This document shows, one piece after another, positions 53,312 through 62,105 of a stretch of DNA of 64,000 nt. The stretch is taken from contig NZ_CP076538.1 in assembly GCF_018885265.1 (NCBI RefSeq), positions 3,632,001-3,696,000 on the forward strand. Direction: 5' to 3'. The stretch comes from Amycolatopsis aidingensis. GTDB lineage: Bacteria > Actinomycetota > Actinomycetes > Mycobacteriales > Pseudonocardiaceae. The notes beneath the pieces were generated by a model. The model made no database searches. It was not told the origin of the DNA and was given only the letters and a program-made list of their open reading frames with translations. Positions within the stretch are counted from its first letter, which is position 1. Each line of letters opens with the position of its first letter. A program made the translations under genes and the position numbers.

Positions 53312-55269
53312 TGGGCACCAACTCCAAGGCCGCCCACGCCACCTACGCCATCAGCCCCTCGACCACGCACGTCGGCGCTCCCGCCGACAGCGACACCGTC
53401 GAGGCGGCCACCTCCAGCCAACCACCACCCGAGCACCAGCCCGGGGGAGAGGCGGACGGTCACGTCCGGGACCCCGGGCTGCTCCCGGTCACCCCGATCC
53501 CGGACACACCCGACGTCGGCAAGGCCTTCGGCGAACCGATCCTCGTCGGCGGCGCCGACCTGCACGCCTCCGCCGCCACGCTCGTCAGCTACGACAGCCC
53601 GGACGGCCCCCGCACCGTCCTGCACGCCCTGGTGGCCGAGGACGCCGAAGACAAGCTGCTGGAAGCGCTGAACATCACCAAGGACATGGTCCCCACCCAG
53701 GTCGAGCAGAAGGTCAACGGCCGGCTACCCCTCGACCGGGAACACCAGATGGCCGACACGCTGATCGCGGCGGCCAAGAGCGTCAACCACCACCTCGGTA
53801 AGGGCGACCTGGCACCCGGCAAGGTTCCCGGCACCACGGCGAAGAAGATCAGTAAGGCCCAGCAGGTCCTCAGCACGGTGCAAGCCACGATCGGCGCCGA
53901 CCCCGGCCCGGTGGAAGCTGCCATGCTCGAGCACTACCAGCACAAGCTCGCGGCGATCATGCACGCCGTCGACACGGCCACCAAGGTGGGCCAGATCGAA
54001 CCCTTCCTGCACGAAGGCACCACCACCATCACCGTCATGAAACCGGCCCTGCCCGAGGAGGCCGGCGGCGAGCACGTCGCGGCGGTGCTGCGCGACGCCA
54101 CCCGGATCAAACCGACCCTGGACGACACCACCGGAACAGCCAGCTGGGACGGCCTCACCCGCTGGCAGAACGCCTCCGGGCGCGAGTACGCCATCGACCT
54201 CGGCGACGGGTTCCACGCCGTCTACCACCCCTACGCCATCAACAACCCCACCACCACCGAGCACTCTCTGCGGGGACGGTTGGAAATCATCGCCCCACCC
54301 GGCGAGGGCCACGGTCCCGACGTGGTCCGCCGCCTCGGGCAGCTGCACCTGGCCAACCGCCCCATGACCCGCGAGGAAGGCGAGTACGGCTACCTCAACG
54401 CCAACATCACCGCGCAGGGCCTGACCGACCACGCCGAGATCACCCAGGCCAAAGCCACCGGGCAGCACATCGAGGAGATGATCCGGCACGAACTCCTCTA
54501 CGAACGCGCCCACCAGGCCGTCGGCATGGATCAGGCCCAACTTGCCCGCTTCGCCAAGAACATCCAGCTGGAGGCCCACACCCGCGCACTGCCGGCGCAG
54601 GTCACCGTGCTGCGCGACGCGGTCGCCACGGCCACCGGGCACGCCGACGGCGCGGCCCTGGCCGCCACCCCCGGCTACGACCCGACACCCCGTCGCGGCG
54701 GCGGCTGGCTCACCTGGAACCGCTTCGACGTCGCCAACTCCCTGGACACGCTGCGCGAGGCGACCAAAGGCAAGAAACTGGTGCACGCCACGTCCATGAC
54801 CGGGCTCAAGGCCATGCTCGCCACCGGCGTACTCGCCTCCACCGAACGCCGCTCGATCATGGGCGTCAAACCGGGCGTCGGCAAGAGCGAGCAGGAAGAC
54901 AAGAAGACCGGCGGCGCCAGCTCGGTCTTCCTGCGCATCCTGAAGAAGACCACCAGCAACGCCCCCCGGCTGGTCTGGGACCAGCCCGAACGGCTCCTCA
55001 ACCGGGCCGACTACTACGGCGCCAACTGCGACACCTTCGGCGCCGTCAACAGCACCGCCGCCACCCGCAACCCCTTCAAGATCGCCGCGTTCAACAGCGG
55101 CGCCAACGAGATCATGTTCGGCGACGGCATCGACCTGCTCGGCGACGAAGGGCCGAGCAGGATCCACTGCACCTCCGAAGAGCAGCGCGCCGAGATCCAC
55201 GCCATGCTCACCGCCAAAGGCGTCACCCACATCGCCGGTAAACCGATCGACAGCGTCCTGAAAGCCTGA
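53311..55269 (+). CDS. Large tagged protein with possible ADP-ribosyltransferase-like C-terminus
   Basis: 652 residues, ATG 53311 overlapping the upstream stop by one base. It opens MGTNSKAAHATYAISP, the same tag as its neighbour. Residues 90-480 are mixed helical and beta and unassigned (YAIDLGDGFHAVYHPYAIN and others). The C-terminal 165 residues read KLVHATSMTGLKAMLATGVL (His in the place of the ART H motif), SVFLRI, and GANEIMFGDGIDLL (Glu). An H...E pattern of this sort occurs in ADP-ribosyltransferase and KptA-like folds. The match is by pattern only, but an ADP-ribosylglycohydrolase lies 1.3 kb downstream. Confidence 0.6.
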   Translation: MGTNSKAAHATYAISPSTTHVGAPADSDTVEAATSSQPPPEHQPGGEADGHVRDPGLLPVTPIPDTPDVGKAFGEPILVGGADLHASAATLVSYDSPDGPRTVLHALVAEDAEDKLLEALNITKDMVPTQVEQKVNGRLPLDREHQMADTLIAAAKSVNHHLGKGDLAPGKVPGTTAKKISKAQQVLSTVQATIGADPGPVEAAMLEHYQHKLAAIMHAVDTATKVGQIEPFLHEGTTTITVMKPALPEEAGGEHVAAVLRDATRIKPTLDDTTGTASWDGLTRWQNASGREYAIDLGDGFHAVYHPYAINNPTTTEHSLRGRLEIIAPPGEGHGPDVVRRLGQLHLANRPMTREEGEYGYLNANITAQGLTDHAEITQAKATGQHIEEMIRHELLYERAHQAVGMDQAQLARFAKNIQLEAHTRALPAQVTVLRDAVATATGHADGAALAATPGYDPTPRRGGGWLTWNRFDVANSLDTLREATKGKKLVHATSMTGLKAMLATGVLASTERRSIMGVKPGVGKSEQEDKKTGGASSVFLRILKKTTSNAPRLVWDQPERLLNRADYYGANCDTFGAVNSTAATRNPFKIAAFNSGANEIMFGDGIDLLGDEGPSRIHCTSEEQRAEIHAMLTAKGVTHIAGKPIDSVLKA

Positions 55270-55290
55270 CCGCGAGGAGACACCAGCCCG

Positions 55291-55749
55291 ATGCCCGAAC
55301 ACGTCACCGCGGACCGTGCCTGGGACGCACTCAACCACCTGCTGACCGGCCGGATCCCCGACGCCGACGACACCGAGGCGCTTGCCGGGGCGGAGCTGAT
55401 CGTGCGCGACGGCGACCTCGAGGTCTTCCGCGCCGCCCTGGCCCGGCACGCACGCCGCGACCACGACGATCCCGCCGTTTTCTGGATCCGCCCCCTCGTC
55501 CCCGCCGACCACGACCCCGACACCGGGCTACCCCAATTCGACCCCGACACCGTGCCGCGCCGCGGCCTGCGCATCCACCGCGCCCAGCTCGACGGCGTCC
55601 GGCTCGGACTCGCGCTGGACAGCGGCCAACACGCCCTCATCCAGCCCGCCCGCGGCGAGCAGCTGGCCGTCCTGCAGGACTGGGACACCTGGATCACCAC
55701 CCTGCCCGACGATCGTCGTCGCGACCTCGAGTCGCTCGACCACGACTGA
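55291..55749 (+). CDS. Small acidic protein downstream of the tagged pair
   Basis: 152 residues, ATG 55291 with GAGGAG twelve bases upstream. Very acidic; LIVRDGDLEVFRAALARHAR, HRAQLDGVRLGLALDSGQHA, then LAVLQDWDTWITTLPDDRR. No signal peptide or membrane helix. Position right after two possible effector genes and the acidic nature are compatible with an immunity or chaperone role, but I do not recognise the family. Confidence 0.55.
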   Translation: MPEHVTADRAWDALNHLLTGRIPDADDTEALAGAELIVRDGDLEVFRAALARHARRDHDDPAVFWIRPLVPADHDPDTGLPQFDPDTVPRRGLRIHRAQLDGVRLGLALDSGQHALIQPARGEQLAVLQDWDTWITTLPDDRRRDLESLDHD

Positions 55750-55768
55750 CACCGCAACCGTGTGAGCC

Positions 55769-55805
55769 GGGTGCATCAAACGGATCGTCGCTGCCGCGTG
55801 TCTGG
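55769..55805 (+). promoter_or_regulatory. Bipartite motif, site 2
   Basis: GGGTGCATCAAACGG, 13 bases, CGTGTCTGG. The first box is identical over 15 bases to site 1 and the spacing is the same. It ends 54 bases before the ATG at 55860. Confidence 0.5.
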
Positions 55806-55859
55806 AACACCAGCATCTGCGGCCCGGTAACCAGGGCCGAGGACGACCAAGGGGCCCCG

Positions 55860-56231
55860 ATGTCCACCGGAACGCGACTCGCCTCCCGTGCAGACGCCCC
55901 GCGGATCGCGGCCGTGGAATGGGTCACCGACCACCAGGAAGCCCACGGCCAGCTGCTCGTCCACGGCACCACCCTCGGCGAGGTCATCAGCAGAGCTGTC
56001 GCCGCGCTGCACGCCAGCACCCGAGCCCTCTACCCGGCCGGCCTGCACCTGCGGGTGATCCGCACCGGCTGGTGGCACACCACCCCATGCCAGTGCCGGC
56101 GGACACTCGCCACCTCCAACCACCCCCGCTGGCACTACGCGCCCGCCCAGAGCGGCGAACCCGGCGCCTGGCACGGCGCGGAAGTCCGCTACCACCTCAC
56201 CTGTCCCGCTGACCGATCCTCACGAAGGTGA
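55860..56231 (+). CDS. Small hypothetical protein behind the bipartite motif
   Basis: 123 residues, ATG 55860 with AAGGGG nearby. A helical first half (EWVTDHQEAHGQLLVHGTTL, EVISRAVAALHASTRAL) and a second half with CQCRR and a single late Cys, rich in His and Trp (GWWHTTPCQCRRTL, PRWHYAPAQSG), possibly metal binding. Its 3' end overlaps that of the converging RHH gene by twelve bases. No family recognised. Confidence 0.5.
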   Translation: MSTGTRLASRADAPRIAAVEWVTDHQEAHGQLLVHGTTLGEVISRAVAALHASTRALYPAGLHLRVIRTGWWHTTPCQCRRTLATSNHPRWHYAPAQSGEPGAWHGAEVRYHLTCPADRSSRR

Positions 56232-56450
56232 CGACCGTGGTGGTCGGCCGCCGCGGCGCGGTTTCGGGGCCGGCCAATGGCGGGCGAGCACGTCCAGCAG
56301 CCCGTCCGGATCCTCCCGCAGCCCGGTCAGGCACGCCACGATGAACGACCGCATCTCCAGACCACGATCGTTCAGGACATCCTGCGCGGCGGACTTCAGC
56401 TCCGCCGGCGCACGCACCGTCAGGGCTGGCTCGGCGTGTTCGCTCGGCAT
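56220..56450 (-). CDS. Ribbon-helix-helix-like regulator, divergent from the ADP-ribosylglycohydrolase
   Basis: 76 residues from ATG 56450. ALTVRAPAELKSAAQDVLND gives an N-terminal strand and helix, followed by RGLEMRSFIVACLTGLRED, which fits the RelB/DinJ or MetJ-like RHH layout; the C-terminal tail is basic (APKPRRGGRPPR). Two near-identical palindromes lie 15 and 51 bases upstream of its start, inside the divergent promoter region, so autoregulation and control of the glycohydrolase gene is likely. Confidence 0.65.
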   Translation of the reverse strand: MPSEHAEPALTVRAPAELKSAAQDVLNDRGLEMRSFIVACLTGLREDPDGLLDVLARHWPAPKPRRGGRPPRSSPS

Positions 56451-56465
56451 GGCATGATCCTCACA

Positions 56466-56481
56466 TGGTGGCTTGCCACCA
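56466..56481. promoter_or_regulatory. Palindromic operator 1
   Basis: TGGTGGCTTGCCACCA: 7-bp arms around TT, directly upstream of the RHH gene. It is the reverse complement of operator 2 at 36-bp distance. Confidence 0.65.
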
Positions 56482-56501
56482 ATCAAGCGGAGGCGTATCT
56501 T

Positions 56502-56517
56502 TGGTGGCAAGCCACCA
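56502..56517. promoter_or_regulatory. Palindromic operator 2
   Basis: TGGTGGCAAGCCACCA: the same arms around AA, with TT before and AA after extending the symmetry. It lies 70 bases before the glycohydrolase start and probably binds the RHH protein together with operator 1. Confidence 0.65.
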
Positions 56518-56586
56518 AAATGGGCGGTGGCAACGAACGCCACGCGGGGGACGTGTCCGTCGCGTGCGCGCCAGGGGAGGAGCTGC

Positions 56587-57504
56587 ATGTCTACGACAAC
56601 CATGCTTGATCGGGCCCACGGGGGACTGCTCGGACTCGCGGCGGGCGACGCGCTCGGCGCCACCGTGGAGTTCCGAACCCCGGAACAGATCGCCGCGGAG
56701 TTCGGCCGGCACACCGAGATCATCGGCGGCGGGACCTTTCGCTGGAGACCGGGCCAGGGCACCGACGACACCGACATGACCGCAGCCGTCGCCCGCGCGT
56801 ACGTCGAGGGCTACACCAGCCACCGAGTCGGCAAGCACTTCCTGGACTGGTACCGCGAAGGCCCCCGCGACATCGGCAACAGCACAGCGACCGCACTGTC
56901 CACACTGGCCGCCACCGGCGACCCCAGCAGCAGCGGACACGCGGCTCTCGCCACGATCGGCCCTAACCGCGCCGCCGGAAACGGTTCCCTCATGCGCGCA
57001 CTGCCCACCGCACTGGCCCGCAACGACCAGGCCACCCGCATCCGCGAAGCCGCCGAGATCTCCAGCATCACTCACGCCGACCCCCGTTGCGTCCAGGCCT
57101 GCATCGCCTACGTCGAGATCGCCGCCCACCTCCTCGACGGCCACGACGCCGGCGAGGCGATCAACGCCGTACTGAACGTTCCCGAACTGGACCGCGACGA
57201 CGTCCGGCAGGCACTGCGGTACCCGTCCGCGACCCCGGTCGATGAGCTGTCGACGGGCGGGTACGTCCTGGACTCCCTGGCCGCCGCCGTATGGGCCATC
57301 CAGCAACCCCACCCACTCGAAGACACCCTGATCGACATCGTCAACCGCGGGGACGACGCCGACACCACCGGCGCCATCGCCGGCGGACTCCTCGGCCTCC
57401 GCGACGGCATCCACGCCATCCCCACCCGCTGGCAAACCGTTCTGGAGTACGGCCCGGAGTTCCACACCCTCGCGAACGCGTTACTGGTCGTACGCATCGG
57501 TTGA
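56587..57504 (+). CDS. ADP-ribosylglycohydrolase family protein
   Basis: 305 residues from ATG 56587, with GGGGAGGAG upstream; the longer frame crosses the operators. Motifs of the DraG/ARH fold: RAHGGLLGLAAGDALGATVE, the metal-binding GTDDTDMT (about 57-64), ATIGPNRAAGNGSLMRALP, and the second metal site DDADTTGAIAGGLLG (about 256-270). It removes ADP-ribose from proteins or nucleic acids or hydrolyses related compounds. Here it sits downstream of a possible ADP-ribosyltransferase and next to a small RHH regulator, so an ADP-ribosylation cycle or antitoxin role is a good hypothesis. Confidence 0.88.
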   Translation: MSTTTMLDRAHGGLLGLAAGDALGATVEFRTPEQIAAEFGRHTEIIGGGTFRWRPGQGTDDTDMTAAVARAYVEGYTSHRVGKHFLDWYREGPRDIGNSTATALSTLAATGDPSSSGHAALATIGPNRAAGNGSLMRALPTALARNDQATRIREAAEISSITHADPRCVQACIAYVEIAAHLLDGHDAGEAINAVLNVPELDRDDVRQALRYPSATPVDELSTGGYVLDSLAAAVWAIQQPHPLEDTLIDIVNRGDDADTTGAIAGGLLGLRDGIHAIPTRWQTVLEYGPEFHTLANALLVVRIG

Positions 57505-57577
57505 CCAGCCTGCTCCGTGCGGGTGGCCGCCAACCTGTTCGCCCCCGCCGCAGCGCGAGTTGCGGCACACTGACCCC

Positions 57578-59758
57578 GTGCGCGAGGGGCCGGACATTCG
57601 CAACGAGACCACTGGTGAGGTGGCAGGCTCGGTGGTCCAGGCCGGCTCAATCCAGCACCTATCGCTGAGCGGCTCACCCCGAACTGAGCTCGGCACAAGC
57701 GAGCCGCGAGCGGTGCCTCGGCAGCTGCCGCTGGCAATCCGGGACTTCACCGGCCGCGCGGAGCACCTTGCCGCACTCGACGCACTCCTCCCAACCGACG
57801 ACGAGTACGCCGGACCAGGGCCGGTAGTGGTCTCGGCCCTGGATGGCGCGGCCGGAATTGGGAAGACCACGCTGGCAATTTGGTGGGCACATCGGGTACA
57901 AGACCAGTTCCCCGACGGTACGCTGCACGCAAACCTGCGCGGCTACGGGCCTGGCACCCCCGCAAGCCCTAGCGAGGTGCTGGAGGGTTTCCTGCGGGCA
58001 CTGGGCGTCATGGCCGAGCGAATCCCGGTGGGATTCGAGGCGCAAGCGGGACTGTTCCGGTCGGTACTGGCCGGGCGGCGGGTACTCCTCGTGCTGGACA
58101 ACGCCAACAGCGCGGACCAGGTACGACCCCTGCTACCAGGAACACCGGGATGCGTGGTGCTGGTGACCAGCCGAGAAAGCCTGACTGGCCTGGTCGTCAC
58201 TGATGCTGCCACAAGGCTCACCGTCGATCTGCTGTCGGAGGATGAGGCGGTGGACCTGGTAACCGGCATCCTCGGACCGACTTCCGTGGCCGCCGAGCCG
58301 AAGGCGATCTGGGAGTTGGTGCAGTATTGCGGGCGGTTGCCACTGGCGCTACGGATTGCCGCCTCCCACGCTAACAACCCCAACATCACGGTAGCTGCTG
58401 TCGTCTCCGAACTCGTGGACGAACGGTATCGGCTGGATGTACTGAGTCGTGACAGGGATGAGCGAGCAGCGGTGCGAGCCGTGTTCGACTGGTCCTACCA
58501 GCACCTGAGTGTCGAACATGCGCGGGTATTTCGCCGTCTCGGACTACATCCTGGGCCGGAGTTCAGCGTGCAAACGGCCGCCGCGATGGCAGAGTTGGAC
58601 TTACCTGAGATGCGGCAGGTACTGGCAGCGCTGACTCAGGCACACATGATTGAGCCTGCGGCCAGAAGGGATCGATATCGATTCCATGACCTGCTGCGTG
58701 CCTACGCCGCAGACCGGGTCGGGCGGGACGACGGACCAGTCGAGCGCGAACGTACACGTCGGCTATTGTTGGAGTGGTACGCGCACCACGCCAAAATCGC
58801 CCATCAAATCCTGTTTCCAGCTCATAATGATTGGAATCCTGCCCTCCAGTTGACCACCTACACCCATCCGGTGATCCCTCTTACCGGGCGGAAGGACGCG
58901 TGGAGTTGGGCCGAGCTTGAGCGAAGCAACCTGATCGCTTCGGTGCGCGACGCGCACCTGCACGGTCAAGCACACTTAACTGAATTGCTCGCCACCGCAA
59001 CCGGAATGATTCTATTTAGGCTGGGGTACTCGAAAGACCTCTCCAATCTCCATCAGTCGGCCATAACCGCGAGTCGTCATAGGGGTGATCGCCTCGCCGA
59101 AATCCACGCCTTGCTAGAACTGGGCGAGGCCTATATGGAGGCCGCTCGCTGGCAGGATGCCGAGAGCACCTTTGAGGTCGCGCTGGACTTGAGCGGCGCC
59201 CTTGGTTATCCATGGCGGCAAGCTACAGCACTTACTCAAATAGGCTTGGTGCACCTGGAACAGAGAAACTTTGCCCAGGCGTGGAGTTATCTTCAGTCGG
59301 CGTTGCCATTGGCTCACGGTGCACAGCACGGACGTATGGTGGCCGTAATCGAGGGCAACCTCAGCCTCATGTGTATCGCGCTGGAGGACTACCCAAAAGC
59401 TCTGCGTCATGCTCGCCGTAGCATCCTTCTCTTCCAGGGAGCTCACGACCGGGAGGGGGAAGCCATAACTCTGCATCAGATGGCGCGAGCTCACCACGGC
59501 CTGGGCGACCCTCAAGCAGCTGTTCTATTGTGCGAGCAAGCTCTCGATATAGACGACCACTACCGCTATCGACGAACCACCGCGGAAATCCTTGATACAC
59601 TGGGCACGCTTATGTATGAAGCCGGTGACGCGGCACGAACTCTCCGGTGCTGGTGTGAGTCCCTGCGTATCTATGAGGACTTCGACGACAGCCGCGCTGC
59701 TGGTCTACGTGATCGTCTGCGAATCCTCAAAGCCACCAGCGAGAACAATTCCTGCTAG
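57578..59758 (+). CDS. NB-ARC/TPR STAND ATPase regulator
   Basis: About 726 residues from GTG 57578 (TTG 57560 also in frame; neither has a clear ribosome site). The short N-terminus NETTGEVAGSVVQAGSIQHL is a motif seen before NB-ARC domains in actinomycetes. NB-ARC: Walker A DGAAGIGKTTLAIWWA (about 88-103), Walker B RRVLLVLDNA (about 167-176), VLVTSRESL, and CGRLPLALRIAA (GLPL-type motif). A winged-helix segment precedes tetratricopeptide-like repeats from about residue 470 (LGEAYMEAARWQDAESTFEV, TQIGLVHLEQRNFAQAWSYL). STAND proteins of this type act as signal-triggered regulators, some in defence. Lacks the N-terminal SARP domain of AfsR. Confidence 0.85.
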   Translation: MREGPDIRNETTGEVAGSVVQAGSIQHLSLSGSPRTELGTSEPRAVPRQLPLAIRDFTGRAEHLAALDALLPTDDEYAGPGPVVVSALDGAAGIGKTTLAIWWAHRVQDQFPDGTLHANLRGYGPGTPASPSEVLEGFLRALGVMAERIPVGFEAQAGLFRSVLAGRRVLLVLDNANSADQVRPLLPGTPGCVVLVTSRESLTGLVVTDAATRLTVDLLSEDEAVDLVTGILGPTSVAAEPKAIWELVQYCGRLPLALRIAASHANNPNITVAAVVSELVDERYRLDVLSRDRDERAAVRAVFDWSYQHLSVEHARVFRRLGLHPGPEFSVQTAAAMAELDLPEMRQVLAALTQAHMIEPAARRDRYRFHDLLRAYAADRVGRDDGPVERERTRRLLLEWYAHHAKIAHQILFPAHNDWNPALQLTTYTHPVIPLTGRKDAWSWAELERSNLIASVRDAHLHGQAHLTELLATATGMILFRLGYSKDLSNLHQSAITASRHRGDRLAEIHALLELGEAYMEAARWQDAESTFEVALDLSGALGYPWRQATALTQIGLVHLEQRNFAQAWSYLQSALPLAHGAQHGRMVAVIEGNLSLMCIALEDYPKALRHARRSILLFQGAHDREGEAITLHQMARAHHGLGDPQAAVLLCEQALDIDDHYRYRRTTAEILDTLGTLMYEAGDAARTLRCWCESLRIYEDFDDSRAAGLRDRLRILKATSENNSC

Positions 59759-59776
59759 CGTACGGAGCTGAACCAA

Positions 59777-59974
59777 ATGATTAATTCTTCCCCTCTTGAG
59801 GATGCTATCTGGTGTAAGTCGTCCTACTCGCGTCCAGCAGATGGGTGCGTCGCGGTGGCTCGAACTTCCGCGTCAGTTGTTGGAATTGGCGACACCAAGG
59901 ACCCCGAGGCAGGTTGCATCGTCGTTCCAACGGACGCTTTCGACGTGCTGGTTTCCATGATCAGAAGACTATGA
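59777..59974 (+). CDS. DUF397-domain protein
   Basis: 65 residues, ATG 59777, 18 bases after the NB-ARC gene. DUF397 signature: IWCKSSYSRPADGCVAVAR, then VGIGDTKDPEAGCIVVP and FDVLVSMIR. These small actinomycete proteins usually pair with XRE-type regulators; here the partner appears to be the STAND protein. The role of DUF397 is not known; antitoxin-like or modulating functions are discussed for the pairs. Confidence 0.85.
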   Translation: MINSSPLEDAIWCKSSYSRPADGCVAVARTSASVVGIGDTKDPEAGCIVVPTDAFDVLVSMIRRL

Positions 59975-60014
59975 CTGTGGCTCGTTGACTTGACGGGAGC
60001 TGGTGTCTGAGGGG

Positions 60015-60520
60015 TTAGCCGCTGCCAGCGTTTTGGCTCGGGGTGGCTGCGGTGTCATTCAAGGACTTCTGGTTCTTGGCTGGGTCCCCATCCGGGGTGC
60101 AGCCAATGATCACGTCGTCTTCGGCAAGAGGAGTGCGCTGGCGTAGCGCTTGCGCCGCTCGGAGACGGCACGGTTGCTGACGCCGAACTATCGGCCGATG
60201 CCGACCATGTCGGCGTAGCGGGCGACGGTGTGGGAGCGGTCGGCTCACCGTCGACTGGGCGCTGGAATGCGTCGAACTCGGACTCTACGGGTGGGTGGAT
60301 GACAGGACATGGGCTACTGGATTGCGGTTCCTCAGTGGCTCGCACGAGGCCGAGGTAGGTTTCTACGGCTACCATCGAGGCACGAACCGTGTGCTGCAGC
60401 CGCGCTCACCGCTTGCTCGCATCTGGCGCTCCAGCATCACCAGCGGGCGCCGGCGCACGGCGTCGCGGCCACTTCCACACTCCGACAGCTGGATCGAGAC
60501 CAAGCCCGATCGCTGAGTGT
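60015..60520 (-). pseudogene. Decayed HTH gene
   Basis: In the minus frames RYADMVGIGR is followed by a stop and then FGVSNRAVSERRKRYA, the recognition part of a helix-turn-helix of the sort found in small actinomycete regulators. A frameshift leads to a C-terminus ending PSQNAGSG at 60015. The upstream part to about 60520 has no convincing frame. Broken gene. Confidence 0.4.
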
Positions 60521-60536
60521 GACCAATGAACTCCCA

Positions 60537-61382
60537 CTACTTCGCCGCGCGATATTGTGGATCGTTCGGATCGCGAGTGACGGCCTCATCCCAGCCTTGA
60601 GGCACGCTCGGCGGGAACCACAACGACTTGTCACCTGGCCGCCGGTTGAGTACCGGGAACGACACGCCTTCCCCACCCTCGCCAGGATCCAAGCTCTCGC
60701 CCTGTTCGATCAGATGCTCCAAAGACAACCGCACGAACGTGGCGTACCGCCACAGGTCGAGCGCAACCAGCTCGCTATGCTCCTGTTGGGCCTGCTGATC
60801 AGCCTCGTTCTTGTGGCGGTACTCGTTGCGCGCTGCGGTTAATACCAAGTGCGCAAGTGTTCGATACTGCTCAGTAGCCCTGGTATCGTGGAGGCCTGGC
60901 AAGTCGGCGAAACCGCCGAACCGAAGCCCATCCACTGCGCGCTCGCACACGACAGTCGGCTCGTCGAGGAGCGGTCCAGAGTAGTGCGGGAACCTGGGCG
61001 TACGGACCGCCCCAGGCACTCGGTTCGTACGCACCACGTTTGGCACTAGCTTCATTAACGGCAACAGATCGGCGATACGCACCAGTAGCCGGGTGGCACT
61101 GTCCTGCTGTCGCTCCCGCTGGCGCAACTTCTCGATGTGCGCCCGCTCGTCATCGAGCCGTTGATCAGCGGCTCTGCGTTCAGCCGCTAGCCGCGCCTCC
61201 GCATCTGCCCGCTCCCGTGTTGCCCGCTGGTCGTCGTAGGCCCGCTGCTCCATAAGGCGCCGGTCAGCGGCCCTGCGGTCTCGTCTGGCGGTACGCGCAT
61301 TGTAGATCAGTGTCGCGACAGCCACTGCGGCCAGAGCCACAGTCGCCCAGCCGGTGAGCGGATCGCCTTCTCCCACAGCCAT
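60537..61382 (-). CDS. Membrane-anchored coiled-coil protein
   Basis: 281 residues from ATG 61382. One N-terminal membrane helix (GWATVALAAVAVATLIYNA) is followed by a long charged coiled coil (residues about 28-100, rich in RRAADRRL and RERADAEARL patterns), then a mixed globular domain with LLVRIADLLPLMKLVPNVV, EQYRTLAHLVLTAARNEYRH and a C-terminal Trp-rich end (SLWFPPSVPQGWDEAV). No enzyme motif. It looks like a stand-alone actinomycete hypothetical; the upstream frame to 61538 is not needed. Confidence 0.6.
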   Translation of the reverse strand: MAVGEGDPLTGWATVALAAVAVATLIYNARTARRDRRAADRRLMEQRAYDDQRATRERADAEARLAAERRAADQRLDDERAHIEKLRQRERQQDSATRLLVRIADLLPLMKLVPNVVRTNRVPGAVRTPRFPHYSGPLLDEPTVVCERAVDGLRFGGFADLPGLHDTRATEQYRTLAHLVLTAARNEYRHKNEADQQAQQEHSELVALDLWRYATFVRLSLEHLIEQGESLDPGEGGEGVSFPVLNRRPGDKSLWFPPSVPQGWDEAVTRDPNDPQYRAAK

Positions 61383-62105
61383 AGGCTCGCACGCTATACC
61401 TCGGATCCCGAAGAAGGCGAAATGATGTTGACCCGCCACCCGCCATCGAGATGAGCCGAACGAATACGACGGCTGGTCGGCTGGCTCGGCGATGCGACAT
61501 CGGGTTGTCTGGTCACTGCCAACCGGTCCCGAGACCACCGTGCCGGTGCCGTAGCACCGCCAAGTGCAACCCCTGCCACCATGTCACGGTCTGACAGCGC
61601 CGCTGGGCACCGCACCGCCTCCCACGCCCGAACGGTGGGTGCCGTTCCGCGCTGTTCACCACCCGGACGACTCGGAGTGATCACCCGTCAACTCCGGTTG
61701 AATCTGGAGGGCTGTTCGGGTGAAGCGTGACCCACCCCGGGTTGCGTGTGTGGCACCGAAGACATGGGTTACACCTTGCTAGGGGACATCGTTAACACGA
61801 ATCGCGTTCGCGTGATCACGATTGGTGCCTGTTGTTGGTTGGCAGGACATTGGGAGGCGGGCGTCGGCGAGTCCGGTCAGGACGGCGATCCTGACGGGGA
61901 GCCATCGAGTCGATGGGCGAGTCGCAGCAGGTAGCCGACGAGCGACTCGCCGACCAGCGGATCGAGACTGCGGGGAAGAGACTTGATCTCGCTCTTCGGG
62001 CGGGGTCGGGATGTGACCACCGGCCCGGCGCCCACCACAGTGCTTCGTCAGCGCCGCTCAAGAACGTTGCGGCGTGGATACTTGTCGGTGATCACCGGAA
62101 CCGAG
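61383..62105. other. Gene-free region
   Basis: About 720 bases between two minus-strand genes. Short frames on both strands lack ribosome sites and domains. The left end holds the promoter of the coiled-coil gene; I see no repeats or RNA genes in the rest. Confidence 0.45.
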
